A stretch of DNA of 64,000 bases from Selenomonadaceae bacterium (GCA_030523645.1 JAUNIB010000001.1:682001-746000), one strand, 5' to 3'; positions 25,972 to 35,278 are shown, counted from the first letter of the stretch. Numbers and translations are program-made. The notes: generated from the sequence alone by a model not told the origin.

Positions 25972-27495
25972 TTACCTATCAATGCAAGCATAGCAAAGCT
26001 CAAAGCTCTTGTTAATCAGCGGAAAATCGGGAATGATATCGCCCTGAACGGCAATTGTCAGAGCCGGCCAGTTGGGATAAGAAGCACTGCGGATAAATAC
26101 CCTGTCGATAGCTCCTGCTTCATCCAGCGCCACATACCAGAGGTTGCTGCCTCTGGCTGACTCGCTGATGCCGTATGCTTCACCGGCCTTGTACTCCACG
26201 GGAGCAATCAGCTCTCCGCCGTTCTCCTTCAGCATTTCCGTCAGCTGACGAACCATGGCGAAGGACTCCTCCAGCTCGTCAAAACGCTGCTTCAGCCTGG
26301 CTGCCACATCACCGCTGGTCTGAGTCCGCACCTTGAAATCAAGTGAGCTGTATACGCCGTAGTCAAAATCCTTCCGGCTGTCGTGAGCATAGCCGCTGGC
26401 TCTTGCTCCGACGCCCACCATAGCCAGATCCTTGGCCGTCTGCAGGCGGACAACGCCGGTGGTGTTGATGCGGTTCTGGAAGTTCTCCTGCTGGGCAAAG
26501 AGGACGGCCATATCATTTACGCCGTTCTCTGTCTTGTCAATAAGCGTCAGGATGTCCTGAGCCAGCTCCGGAGTAATATCCATAGCAACGCCGCCGGGAA
26601 CAATCATCCCGCGGAGGAAGCGGTTTCCCGCTATCCGCTCCTGCAGTCGCATCAAGGCTTCCTTCAGCCGCGCACCAAGGCTGATGGCCGGCTGGAAGCC
26701 TACACCGGCAGGAATATTGCCGATGTCGCCTACATGATTTGTTATACGCTCTATCTCAGACAGGAGGGTACGGATAATCTCAGCCCGCTTTGGAACCTTA
26801 ACTCCGCATATCTTCTCAACGGCCTGACAGAAGCTCCAGGTATTCGCAATACTGCAGGCTCCGCAGACGCGCTCAGCCATGGGGAGCGCCCGCTGGGGAT
26901 TCATCCCCTCCATGGACTTCTCTATGCCGCGGTGAGTGAAGAACAGCTTTGCATCCAGCTGTAGCATCGACTCACCGGCCTGACTGAATCGAAAATGTCC
27001 CGGCTCGATGATACCGGCATGGATGGGGCCGACCGGAACCTGAAACAGTCCCTCGCCCTTTGCCGCAGCTATGGGGAATTCCCGCTGTCCCCTTACCTGC
27101 TGAGTCTTGCTGACACTCTTTCTGAGCGGGTGATAGCCCTCCGGGAAGCTCTCATGGAGAACAAGCGAGCGAAGGTCAGGATGTCCCTCCGGGACAATCC
27201 CGAACATATCATTAATTTCCCGCTCGTACCAGACGGCACCGGGGATTATTTTCGTAAGGGAAGGATAGCTCAGCTCACCCTCCGGGTCAAATACTGCCTT
27301 CACAGTATCAAAGGCGTGCTTTTCGGGATTTTCAAAGACTGCAAAGACTGCATAGCCGCCGCCGTTGTTCGTCTCGTCTCTGCCGAACATCGCCGTGAGG
27401 GCATGGCGACCGCCGTCGGAGATAATATTGGCTCGTCCCCGAAGCTCCTCCGGCTTCACTGTGAGCATTACGCCGCCGGAAAGAAATTTATTCAT
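25972..27495 (-). CDS. hyfG: Hydrogenase-4 large (NiFe) subunit HyfG/HycE-like
   Basis: 507 residues with a NuoC-like domain (about 1-135) fused to the NuoD/NiFe large-subunit domain, as in HycE and HyfG. The NiFe ligands are all present: Cys211 and Cys214 in RVCGACS, and Cys501 and Cys504 in ELCYAC. The C-terminal motif lacks the common Asp-Pro of DPCxxC. The protein ends three residues later (IDR), so there is no cleavable C-terminal extension. E. coli HycE is made with a 32-residue extension that HycI removes just after this Arg. Its ATG overlaps the hyfF stop by one base. Confidence 0.92.
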   Translation of the reverse strand: MNKFLSGGVMLTVKPEELRGRANIISDGGRHALTAMFGRDETNNGGGYAVFAVFENPEKHAFDTVKAVFDPEGELSYPSLTKIIPGAVWYEREINDMFGIVPEGHPDLRSLVLHESFPEGYHPLRKSVSKTQQVRGQREFPIAAAKGEGLFQVPVGPIHAGIIEPGHFRFSQAGESMLQLDAKLFFTHRGIEKSMEGMNPQRALPMAERVCGACSIANTWSFCQAVEKICGVKVPKRAEIIRTLLSEIERITNHVGDIGNIPAGVGFQPAISLGARLKEALMRLQERIAGNRFLRGMIVPGGVAMDITPELAQDILTLIDKTENGVNDMAVLFAQQENFQNRINTTGVVRLQTAKDLAMVGVGARASGYAHDSRKDFDYGVYSSLDFKVRTQTSGDVAARLKQRFDELEESFAMVRQLTEMLKENGGELIAPVEYKAGEAYGISESARGSNLWYVALDEAGAIDRVFIRSASYPNWPALTIAVQGDIIPDFPLINKSFELCYACIDR

Positions 27496-28997
27496 TACAG
27501 CACACCTCCCATGACAATCTTAACTGACTCCTGAAGAATCGGCCCCAGGAAAGGAAGCTCATGAATCGTGGCACTGATGGCACCGGACAGAATCAGCAGA
27601 GCGAAGATTGCCGCCGTGTCCATGATACCCATAAGCTCACCGGCGGATTTTCTGGCCGGCTGACCGCCAAGCATACGCATGGCGTGGTACAGAATACCGA
27701 TAACGATACCGGCCAGCAGCATGAGTGCCAGTATGCCCCGCCACATGGTACCGGAGGCAAACAGGCCGGCGACGATATGGAATTTACTGAAGAATACACC
27801 AATCGGCGGCATACCCAGTATACCGGCAATGCCTAGCAGCCAGACGATGGCCGTCCGGGGAGACTGCTTCAGCATACCGTGAATACGCATCATATTCTTG
27901 GTGGAATAGGTTTCCATGATAGTACCGGCGGTGTAGAACAGCGCATACTTGACCAAAGCATGATTAAGCATGTGCAGGAGGCCGGCCTCTACTGCCGATG
28001 GAAGGAAAATACCGAGACCAACAGCCATAAGACCGAAGTTTTCCATGGAGGAATATGCCAGCATACGCTTAATATCGCGCTGAACAACCACGAAAGGTAC
28101 CGCAAGGCCGATGGTAAGAATACCGAAGCCGACGCAGATACCGCTGATGAAGCCGACACCAACCGTCGGCATCAGAATAACGATGTTGCGGAGCAGTACA
28201 TAAATGGCGCAGATACAGAGGGAGCCGGAGAGAAGTCCGCTGGTGAGAGCCGGTGACTCGGAATGAGCATCCGGCAGCCATGCGTGCATGGGAGCCAGAC
28301 CGACCTTGGTACCGTAACCGACAAACAGGAAGCAGAAGGCAATCTTGGCCAGCGCCGGATTCAGCTCCTGAGCGTGAGCGGTGAGGAACAGCCAATCGAG
28401 CGGCATATCCTGCCCTACGGCCTGCAGCTGTGCATAGTAGACGAGGATTGTTCCCAACAGCGCCAGGCAGATACCAACGGTACATACCATTACATATTTC
28501 CAGGCTGCTTCAAGGGAAGTCTTGGTGAACTTAAAGGCTACCAGCAGAGCCGACACGAGAGTGGTGGCCTCAATAGTAACCCACATAAGACCGAGGTTGT
28601 TTACCAGTACCACCAGCAGCATTGTCCAGACGAAAATGTGGGACAGCGCATAAAAGCGGCCTTCAAGATAGCTGAAGCGGCGGAGATAACCGTAGCGGAT
28701 ATTGGTATCACGGTCGAGGTAAGCCTCTGCGGTAAAGGCAAAAGCCAGATACAGCAGGGTGACGATAATCATCATCCACAGGCTGAGAGCATCAAGGAAC
28801 AAATATGTTCCCTGATAGGGCTGTGCCGGGTCGAAGACCATCATAATCCGGAAGACTGCTGCACCCACCGCTACAGCCGACAGGCGGCTGAGATGATGGA
28901 GAAGAGTCTTACCGAAGAGATTCGATACTGCAAGAATGCTGAAGACAATCGGCACACCCAGTACCACATAGAGAAGCTGACTGATTGAAAATTCCAT
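27495..28997 (-). CDS. hyfF: Hydrogenase-4 membrane subunit HyfF (antiporter-like)
   Basis: 500-residue NuoN/NuoM/MrpD-like membrane subunit with about 14 helices. The TM5 glutamate is in MWVTIEATTL and the TM7 lysine in GTKVGLAPMHAWLPDAH; TM8 and TM12 carry the HALVKYALF-type segment. These residues form the proton channel that couples electron flow to ion pumping. Lies between hyfE and hyfG with a 4-bp gap and a 1-bp overlap. Confidence 0.9.
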   Translation of the reverse strand: MEFSISQLLYVVLGVPIVFSILAVSNLFGKTLLHHLSRLSAVAVGAAVFRIMMVFDPAQPYQGTYLFLDALSLWMMIIVTLLYLAFAFTAEAYLDRDTNIRYGYLRRFSYLEGRFYALSHIFVWTMLLVVLVNNLGLMWVTIEATTLVSALLVAFKFTKTSLEAAWKYVMVCTVGICLALLGTILVYYAQLQAVGQDMPLDWLFLTAHAQELNPALAKIAFCFLFVGYGTKVGLAPMHAWLPDAHSESPALTSGLLSGSLCICAIYVLLRNIVILMPTVGVGFISGICVGFGILTIGLAVPFVVVQRDIKRMLAYSSMENFGLMAVGLGIFLPSAVEAGLLHMLNHALVKYALFYTAGTIMETYSTKNMMRIHGMLKQSPRTAIVWLLGIAGILGMPPIGVFFSKFHIVAGLFASGTMWRGILALMLLAGIVIGILYHAMRMLGGQPARKSAGELMGIMDTAAIFALLILSGAISATIHELPFLGPILQESVKIVMGGVL

Positions 28998-29001
28998 TGC
29001 C

Positions 29002-29634
29002 TTACCCTTTCAACTTTCTCATTACACCGGTATCGGTGGTCATGAAGGAGAGGCGCATACGGCCGGTGAGGATAACCAGCACCACCACAGCGATAAGCAC
29101 ATCGAGAAATACGCCAAGCTCCACAATAAGCGGCAGGCCCTCGGTCATCAGCAGGCCGAAGAAGTATATCCCGTTTTCAAGGGTGATAAGTCCCACAATC
29201 TGCATTATGGCCCGACGGCGCATAACGATGAGAGTAAGACCGGTCATAATCGTCAGGAATGTGGCGGCGAAAATATCACGGCCGATTGTTCCCGGCAGCA
29301 GACGGTCGGCAAGGATATATCCCATAACCAGGAAAAGGGCTGCCGCCAGAGAGGAGTAATTTACATTAATGTTGGAGTTTATCTCGCTGTCATCTTTAAT
29401 CTCGCCGATAAGTCTGAGGATGGCCCAAGGGATGAAAAGCACCTTGACACCGAGGGTCAGAAGACCGGGGAGGAAGGCATGAAATCCGCCGCCTCCGGCA
29501 GAAATGCCTACGATGACGCAGCTTCCGGCAATGATTGCCGACTGAACCGCCAGCAGGTAGGTAGCCCGATGAAGCTCCATTATTCTGGTCTGGAGGAAAA
29601 CCACCAGAATCAATAAGACTACTAAATATTCCAT
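29002..29634 (-). CDS. hyfE: Hydrogenase-4 membrane subunit HyfE (NuoK-like)
   Basis: 210 residues, seven predicted helices, typical HyfE length. The second half (MQIVGLITLENGIYFFGL) corresponds to the NuoK/MrpC core. It is unusually rich in positively charged loops (MRRRAIM). Follows hyfC after 18 bp and precedes hyfF by 4 bp. Confidence 0.88.
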   Translation of the reverse strand: MEYLVVLLILVVFLQTRIMELHRATYLLAVQSAIIAGSCVIVGISAGGGGFHAFLPGLLTLGVKVLFIPWAILRLIGEIKDDSEINSNINVNYSSLAAALFLVMGYILADRLLPGTIGRDIFAATFLTIMTGLTLIVMRRRAIMQIVGLITLENGIYFFGLLMTEGLPLIVELGVFLDVLIAVVVLVILTGRMRLSFMTTDTGVMRKLKG

Positions 29635-29652
29635 TATTTCAACCTCAATTAT

Positions 29653-30537
29653 TTACTGAGCAATAACTGCGACAGCCAGCAGAAGAACAGCGGCAGAAAG
29701 GAAAATGCGTACCTTGAAAAGCCGCATCTTGTTGTTCAGTGTCTCCACAACACCTATCAGCACCGCTCCCATAAGGGCTTTCAGCAGAACAGGAATATCA
29801 ATCGGCAGATACAGGGAGCCGAAGAGAACAAGGAAAACAAGCAGCTTCAGCATCGTGCCGAGGTGAATGAAGGTAAGCAGACGACCGGAGTATTCCAGCG
29901 TCATACATTCTTCAATCATGGTAAGCTCAAGATGAGTATCCGGGTTGTCAACCGGCAGTCGGCCGTTCTCAGCTACGATAACGAGGAAGAAAGCAAAGGC
30001 AGTAAGTACAGCCGGTACGGTAAAATAGAAGCTGTTGTAGTCAATAACCATGTTTGCCAGAGTCGTTGACCCATACCGGAGACTGTTTATGAGGATTGCC
30101 AGCATTACCGCCGGCTCTACCAGTACAGAGATATAGATTTCACGGCTGCCGCCCATACCGCCGAAGGCTGTGGCGGCATCCATAGAGGACAGGGTGAGGA
30201 AGAATCTTCCCAGCGCCATGATATAGACGAAAATGAAGGCATCGCCATAGCTGAAGCCGGTCTTCAGCAGACCCGGCACCATCATAGCGGCCATAAAGGC
30301 GGTAACGAAATAGATAATTGGAGCCAGCACAAAAACCTTGCCGGTATAAGGAGTCAGGATTGAGGGCTTCCGCCACCATTTCCACAGGTCAAAATATTCC
30401 TGAAATACGGAGGCTCCCTGCCGCTTCTGCATTCTTGCCTTCACCTTGTTGATGATGCCGCCGAACAGCGGGGCCAAAATCAGGAGAAGCAGACCCTGCA
30501 GGAGATTCGTACCTACAGACATTAATACGAAATCCAT
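29653..30537 (-). CDS. hyfC: Hydrogenase-4 membrane subunit HyfC (NuoH-like)
   Basis: 294-residue NuoH/HycD-like anchor that connects the soluble NiFe module to the membrane arm. Conserved loops are FGGIINKVKARMQKRQGASVFQEY near the N-terminus and the acidic ENGRLPVDNPDTHLELTMIEE loop, a hallmark of the family. Starts one base after the hyfB stop. Confidence 0.92.
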   Translation of the reverse strand: MDFVLMSVGTNLLQGLLLLILAPLFGGIINKVKARMQKRQGASVFQEYFDLWKWWRKPSILTPYTGKVFVLAPIIYFVTAFMAAMMVPGLLKTGFSYGDAFIFVYIMALGRFFLTLSSMDAATAFGGMGGSREIYISVLVEPAVMLAILINSLRYGSTTLANMVIDYNSFYFTVPAVLTAFAFFLVIVAENGRLPVDNPDTHLELTMIEECMTLEYSGRLLTFIHLGTMLKLLVFLVLFGSLYLPIDIPVLLKALMGAVLIGVVETLNNKMRLFKVRIFLSAAVLLLAVAVIAQ

Positions 30538-32547
30538 TTACATCACCCCCCACAGGAGAACTGCCACCATGGCAATCATGGTGTAGGCAATGTACAGACG
30601 GACACTGCCCTGCTGAATCATCAGCAGCGTTGAAGAAATCCTGACCATAAAATGCTCAATCGGATGATAGAGCCGGTCGGTAAAGCGATCCGGTACAAAA
30701 AGATTGAATCGCATAATGCGGCCGAAGTAATCGTGTTCCTTCTCCAGATAGACCTTCTCGCGGCGAGGCTTCAGGATGAAATCAAAGGCACGGCGCAGGG
30801 GCTTGGAGAAGCCGGTGGCCGAATACTGCTGACGGGCAGTAGGATATGTACCGCAGTTCCATGTAACTTCACTGCGAACAAGGGTATTACCCATAACAGA
30901 GAGATAGCAGAGCGCGAACAGTCCAAGACCGATGACCGCAAAAATAACCGGGCAATAAGCAGAAAGCTGATTGTAGAAATTGCCGGTGCCGCTCCACAGG
31001 AGAGCGAAATCAGTTGCCATCGGTACAACAGCACTGCCTCCGGTAAATACGCCTTCCATAGCGGCTACCAGCGGAGACGGGAAAATACCGACAGCAACAA
31101 TGAGGATTGCCTCCAGACCAAGAGCCAGTACCATGAAGAACGGCTGCTCGTGAGCCTTGTCGATAGCCTTGCTGCGGCAGCGACCAAGGAATACAACGCC
31201 GAACAGACGAACAAAGCAGCCAAGGGCCAAGGCTCCGGTAAGACCAAGAAGAATCAGACCGAAGACCACCAGCAGGCGAAGCTCGTCTCCGCCATTGACA
31301 GCCAAGGTGTAGAGACTCTGGAGAGTGAGCCACTCTCCTACCAGACCGCCGGTAAAGGGCAGCGAGGCCAGCGACATGGAGCCGATGAGGGTAAAGAAAG
31401 CAGTCCAGGGCATTTTCTTTGCCAGACCGCCCATGATTTCAATGTTCTTGCTGCCGGTGGCATGCATGACGCAGCCGGCACTCATGAACAGCAGGCACTT
31501 CATCAGGCTGTGGGTAAAGGCATGAACGAGAACAGCGGTGAAGGCTACCAAAGAAAGAGCTTCAAGTCCGAGATGCTTCAAAAGCATACCGCAGCCGAAG
31601 CCAGTGAATATGATACCCATATTTTCAACGGAGCTGTAGGCCAGGATACGCTTCATATCCTTTTCCATATTGGCATACAGGACACCAAGGAACGCCGAGA
31701 TAAGACCGACGGCCATTACCAGTCCGCCCTGCCAAAGAGTGTCAATGCCGATGAACTGGAAAACAAAGCGGCCAAATCCGTAGACTGCCACCTTCAGCAT
31801 AACGCCGCTCATGAGAGCGGACACATGGCTGGGTGCCGCCGGATGGGCATTGGGCAGCCAGACATGGAGCGGCATGAGGCCGGACTTCAGAGCGAAGCCG
31901 GCGAAAGCAAAGCAGAAAACAATGTGCTTCACATCGGCGGGAAGCTGATTGGTGCAGAAAGCAGTAAAGGAAAAGCTGCCTACACCGCTGCCGAGGATAT
32001 AGAAGGCCACCAGTATCGCAGCAGTACCAAGATGAGTCATTATCATGTACTGGTAGGCTGCACTGACGGTTTCCTTCTTGCTGCTCTCATGGTTGACCAA
32101 CAGGAACGAAACAAGCGCCATGATTTCCCAGGCAAGAATGAAGGTAAAGGCGTCTCCTGCCAGCAGTACCATGACCATGGACAGCAGGAACAGATTCCAT
32201 TCACCGGCGAGCGCCCGGAGGCCGTTGCCCCGATAGCCCTTGGCGTAGTCGAGACCGTACAGGCTGATGATGAATCCGGCCAGACCGGTTATCACCAGGA
32301 AGGGGGCGCTCCACAGGTCTGCATTCAGACTGTAGCTGCCCCAGCTGCCGGAAACCAGCCAGCCGTCCACCGACTCCAGTACGCCGGCGCTTATCAGGTA
32401 CATTCCCGACTTGTAGAGAAGGACGGCGCTGCCGGCAGCAGCGAGCATCATTCCCACATAGTGAGCCGCCATCTCAAGGCTCTTCGGCCAGAGAATGGTG
32501 GCAGTGCCCAGCAAGAACAATACCGGGCTGAGGAAAATTAAATCCAT
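30538..32547 (-). CDS. hyfB: Hydrogenase-4 membrane subunit HyfB (NuoL-like)
   Basis: 669 residues with about 16 helices, the large antiporter-like subunit. The channel Glu is in FILAWEIMALVSF and the Lys in ALKSGLMPLHVWLPNAH; another conserved His/Lys pair is in AFTHSLMKCLLF. The C-terminal third resembles the NuoL/HyfB extension. First gene of hyfBCEFGI, with GGAG upstream of the ATG. There is no hyfA, hyfD or formate dehydrogenase gene nearby, so the electron donor is open; ferredoxin or an unlinked formate dehydrogenase are both possible. Confidence 0.92.
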   Translation of the reverse strand: MDLIFLSPVLFLLGTATILWPKSLEMAAHYVGMMLAAAGSAVLLYKSGMYLISAGVLESVDGWLVSGSWGSYSLNADLWSAPFLVITGLAGFIISLYGLDYAKGYRGNGLRALAGEWNLFLLSMVMVLLAGDAFTFILAWEIMALVSFLLVNHESSKKETVSAAYQYMIMTHLGTAAILVAFYILGSGVGSFSFTAFCTNQLPADVKHIVFCFAFAGFALKSGLMPLHVWLPNAHPAAPSHVSALMSGVMLKVAVYGFGRFVFQFIGIDTLWQGGLVMAVGLISAFLGVLYANMEKDMKRILAYSSVENMGIIFTGFGCGMLLKHLGLEALSLVAFTAVLVHAFTHSLMKCLLFMSAGCVMHATGSKNIEIMGGLAKKMPWTAFFTLIGSMSLASLPFTGGLVGEWLTLQSLYTLAVNGGDELRLLVVFGLILLGLTGALALGCFVRLFGVVFLGRCRSKAIDKAHEQPFFMVLALGLEAILIVAVGIFPSPLVAAMEGVFTGGSAVVPMATDFALLWSGTGNFYNQLSAYCPVIFAVIGLGLFALCYLSVMGNTLVRSEVTWNCGTYPTARQQYSATGFSKPLRRAFDFILKPRREKVYLEKEHDYFGRIMRFNLFVPDRFTDRLYHPIEHFMVRISSTLLMIQQGSVRLYIAYTMIAMVAVLLWGVM

Positions 32548-32662
32548 CTTCTTTTACAGCTCCTATATCTCATGTTTCCTCACAAAAATAAAACAGACAA
32601 AGACCTTGCGACTAAAGAAGATTAATCGAAAAGCCTTCGCCTGTTTAGCAAGCGATTGGAAT

Positions 32663-32668
32663 ATTATA
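32663..32668 (-). promoter_or_regulatory. Probable -10 of the hyf operon
   Basis: Perfect TATAAT on the minus strand, about 115 bp before the hyfB ATG; the -35 (CTTTCA at 17 bp) is weak. The leader between them contains AAACAGG ... TCTGTTT inverted arms followed by ATTTTT, which might form an attenuator-like hairpin. Confidence 0.4.
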
Positions 32669-32710
32669 CTACTTTGGCTGAAAAATGAAAGATATATTGA
32701 AAATTTTTTT

Positions 32711-32731
32711 GCTCCCCTAGAGGGGAGCCTT
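32711..32731. repeat. Isolated core of a type II double-hairpin element
   Basis: The 18-bp palindrome GCTCCCCTAGAGGGGAGC is the same CTCCCCTAGAGGGGAG hairpin as in the 37185-37296 tandem array. It sits next to the chromate transporter stop codon. The A-run on the minus side argues against a terminator for that gene. Confidence 0.6.
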
Positions 32732-32733
32732 GG

Positions 32734-33294
32734 TCATATCAATAGAGTCAATACCAGACCGAGGACACCGGTACCAAGCAAAGTCTTTATAACGCCGAGC
32801 TTTTTCTTGACCATTATGTAGCCAACCGGCAGCAGGATGACTCCCCGCCAGTCAACTGTAGACATATCAGCCGGTACGCGGTCGCTGTTCCAGAGAGCCA
32901 GTATTATGAAGCTGACGGCCGCGGAACAGATAAGGGCGATGACAGCTGGACGAAGACCGTTGAGGACGCTGTACACGCCGTCGATATTGCCGTATTTCAT
33001 AAAGAGCTTTGCCAAAGAAACGCCGATGATGAAGGACGGCAGCGAGAAGCCCGCCGTAGCTGCTACCGCTCCCCCGATACCAGCCACCTTCATACCGGCG
33101 AAGGTAGCGGCGTTGATACCGATTGGCCCCGGGGTCATCTGAGAAATCGTGAAAACATCCACGAACTCAGCCATTGTCAGCCAGTGATGCGCATCGACAA
33201 TACCGGCCTGAATGAGCGGCATGGAGGCGTAGCCGCCGCCGACGCAGAAGATGCCGACCTTGACGAACTCCCAAAACAACTGAAAATATATCAC
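32734..33294 (-). CDS. Chromate transporter, half-size CHR protein (second of a pair)
   Basis: 186-residue single-domain CHR family membrane protein with five to six helices. Family signatures are CVGGGYASMPLIQ and the FTISQMTPGPIGINAATFAG loop. Split CHR pairs work together as one ChrA-like unit; the natural substrate may be chromate or another oxyanion. GTG start at 33294 with AAGGAGGTG upstream. Downstream partner of 33307-33888, with a 12-bp gap. Confidence 0.88.
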   Translation of the reverse strand: MIYFQLFWEFVKVGIFCVGGGYASMPLIQAGIVDAHHWLTMAEFVDVFTISQMTPGPIGINAATFAGMKVAGIGGAVAATAGFSLPSFIIGVSLAKLFMKYGNIDGVYSVLNGLRPAVIALICSAAVSFIILALWNSDRVPADMSTVDWRGVILLPVGYIMVKKKLGVIKTLLGTGVLGLVLTLLI

Positions 33295-33306
33295 TACGGC
33301 ACCTCC

Positions 33307-33888
33307 TTAATTGTATTTGGGATCCCTGAGCAGCAGGAATCCGATGATACCGTCAATAAGTATCAGATACATTACATTCACATCGAAGAAGAAGGAAGCA
33401 ATGAAGGTACCAATCGTAATAGCAATCGGCAGTATCAGCTTTTTCTTCCCCTGCTTCTTCATCAGGTCAAGAGCCACATCCACAATGAGTGCCGTGGCAC
33501 CGCACTGCATACCCTTCAGCATAGCCTTGACATAGTAGTTATCGACCACCAGCGTATAGCAGGAGGCAATGAGAGACAGGGTAATCAGCGGCGGCAGGAC
33601 AGTGGCCAGCAGAGCCGTGAGGGTTCCCATTACGCCGCCCATTCTGTAGCCGAGGATGATAGCCGCATTTACCGCTACTATACCGGGCATGGACTGAGCG
33701 ATAGCCACCAGATCCAAGGTTTCCTTGTCATTAATCCAGCCGTATTCATCTACGAACTTCGCCCGCATCAGCGGTATGATAACAAATCCGCCGCCGATGG
33801 TGAAGGCACTGATAATGAAGGTTGACTTGAAGAGTTTCCAGTAGAAATCTTTGTCTCTTGTCTGCAGAGCCATATTATCACTAGACAT
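33307..33888 (-). CDS. Chromate transporter, half-size CHR protein (first of a pair)
   Basis: 193 residues. After a short charged N-terminus it shows FTIGGGFVIIPLMRAKFVDEYGW and VAIAQSMPGIVAVNAAIILGYRMGG, the CHR signatures. It pairs with the following gene. GGAAG precedes the ATG. It follows the flavin reductase gene by 10 bp, so the three probably form one unit. Confidence 0.88.
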   Translation of the reverse strand: MSSDNMALQTRDKDFYWKLFKSTFIISAFTIGGGFVIIPLMRAKFVDEYGWINDKETLDLVAIAQSMPGIVAVNAAIILGYRMGGVMGTLTALLATVLPPLITLSLIASCYTLVVDNYYVKAMLKGMQCGATALIVDVALDLMKKQGKKKLILPIAITIGTFIASFFFDVNVMYLILIDGIIGFLLLRDPKYN

Positions 33889-33898
33889 AGGTGCTTCC

Positions 33899-34402
33899 TT
33901 ACTCGTTTACCATCAGCTTCTCAATCTCGGCAATATACATGGTGTGATAGTCCCCTGCTCCGTACCACTGCTCATCGCAGGATTTGTCGATGAAGCTGTC
34001 GGAGGTCATTACCTGAGCGTAGAGCTTGCGGCAGACCATTACATATTTTGCCTCTTCATAATAGGTGCAGCCGTTCTCAGAGACAACGGTAAGACCGGAC
34101 TTGCCAATCTTGTCCTCGTCACGGCCGGAGACCGAGCCGAAGTAGCTCATCATCTGCTTCTTATCTTCGCCGAAAACAGAAAGAGTAAAGCGCTCAGCCT
34201 TGTCGACAAATTCCTTGGTATAGCGCTGGGGACGGAGAACGATATAGGCAACATTCTTGCCCCACATTACGCCCAGGCCGCCCCAGGAAGCAGTCATGGC
34301 ATTGGCCTTGCCCTCAGCCTCACCGGTGACCAGAAGCCAGTCCTTGCCGATGAGCTTAGCTGCACTGTAATCGAAATCTTCAACTTTCATTTCCTTAAAC
34401 AT
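33899..34402 (-). CDS. Flavin reductase-like FMN-binding protein
   Basis: 167-residue flavin-reductase-like (split barrel) protein. The FMN-binding stretch is NAMTASWGGLGVMWGKNVAYIVLRPQRYTKEF and the C-terminus carries the DYHTMYIAEIEK strand. Such proteins reduce flavin or act as flavoproteins with their own substrates. Location just upstream of the CHR pair suggests a link to oxyanion handling, but this is only context. GGAGG precedes the ATG. Confidence 0.85.
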   Translation of the reverse strand: MFKEMKVEDFDYSAAKLIGKDWLLVTGEAEGKANAMTASWGGLGVMWGKNVAYIVLRPQRYTKEFVDKAERFTLSVFGEDKKQMMSYFGSVSGRDEDKIGKSGLTVVSENGCTYYEEAKYVMVCRKLYAQVMTSDSFIDKSCDEQWYGAGDYHTMYIAEIEKLMVNE

Positions 34403-34507
34403 CTTGTAATCCTCCGTTTATAAAAGCACTTTCAAGCAAAATAACAAGCGTCGTATTGACTGAACATGATACAACATACTTCCTGTCCGGTCAATTTCCA
34501 AACATCG

Positions 34508-35278
34508 TCAGAAACCGTGGCTGCTGGAGCCGCCGGAGAAGCCTCCTCCGCCGCCTCCGCTTCGTCCACCGCCTCCGGATGAGCCTTTGGATCTCGGCGA
34601 GTAGGTTTTGGTGCGATTGCCCTCCGCTATATCGAGAATGCTTACCTCACCGATGCTGCTCATTTTACCGAACAGCTCCTCCTTGGAAACCTTTTTCCTT
34701 GTAGTAAGGAAGACGGCAATAAAATTCAGCAGAAGCGCCAAAATCAAAGCAAGAATACCATTGGTAATATATCTCATATCATGGGCAATATTCTGATTGT
34801 GCAGCACCGCCCGTATTTCCCGGAAGCATTCACTGGCACAGGCATAATATTGCTTTCTTGTGGCCAAGGTGTATATATTGTCCACTATGGTGTCCCGCTC
34901 GGACCGCAGCCGCTCGTCCAATCCGGTGGAGGTACTGAGGGTCAGCTTCCGGTTGCCCATATCGATTTGAAAGAGCGCTCCCGGCTCATTGCCGCAGAGC
35001 TTATAATAAGTGTCCTCGGCGAACTTTTCATACTGACTGTTTTTCAGCTTCACCGTGACAAAAATCATATTGCCGTAGAAGGCAAGGTCTTTCATTTCCT
35101 CTGCCAGCTGCTTCTCCTCTTCGGCAGTCAGCAGGTCAGCCTTGTCAAGAATGATGACCCGGTACTGCTTATAGGGTACCGACTCTGCCCCGTCCGCCGC
35201 AAATACGGAGGCGGGACAAAGGCTCATCAGAAGGAATCCGAGAGTCACAAACACCAGCGCACGAAGTCTGTTCATCAT
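34508..35278 (-). CDS. TPM-domain protein (YgcG-like) with Gly-rich tail
   Basis: 256 residues with a signal peptide (1-27, ending VFAAD), then a TPM domain at about 38-165 (ILDKADLLTAEEEKQLAEEM, TSTGLDERL). A TM helix follows at about 172-192, then a cytoplasmic tail ending in a Gly/Ser/Arg-rich region (GGGGRSGGGGGGFSGGSSSH). TPM proteins are thought to be involved in membrane protein quality control or phosphatase activity; the function here is unknown. Overlaps the zinc-ribbon gene by 4 bp (ATGA). Confidence 0.8.
   Translation of the reverse strand: MMNRLRALVFVTLGFLLMSLCPASVFAADGAESVPYKQYRVIILDKADLLTAEEEKQLAEEMKDLAFYGNMIFVTVKLKNSQYEKFAEDTYYKLCGNEPGALFQIDMGNRKLTLSTSTGLDERLRSERDTIVDNIYTLATRKQYYACASECFREIRAVLHNQNIAHDMRYITNGILALILALLLNFIAVFLTTRKKVSKEELFGKMSSIGEVSILDIAEGNRTKTYSPRSKGSSGGGGRSGGGGGGFSGGSSSHGF

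Noticed and set aside
30652-32541. 629-codon open frame antisense to hyfB
   Set aside because: It mirrors the hyfB codons, has no RBS and encodes no recognisable domain; the hyfB product shows clear family motifs.
32711-32728. Terminator for the chromate transporter genes
   Set aside because: The palindrome is followed by an A-run, not a U-run, on the transcribed strand; it matches the type II repeat core instead.
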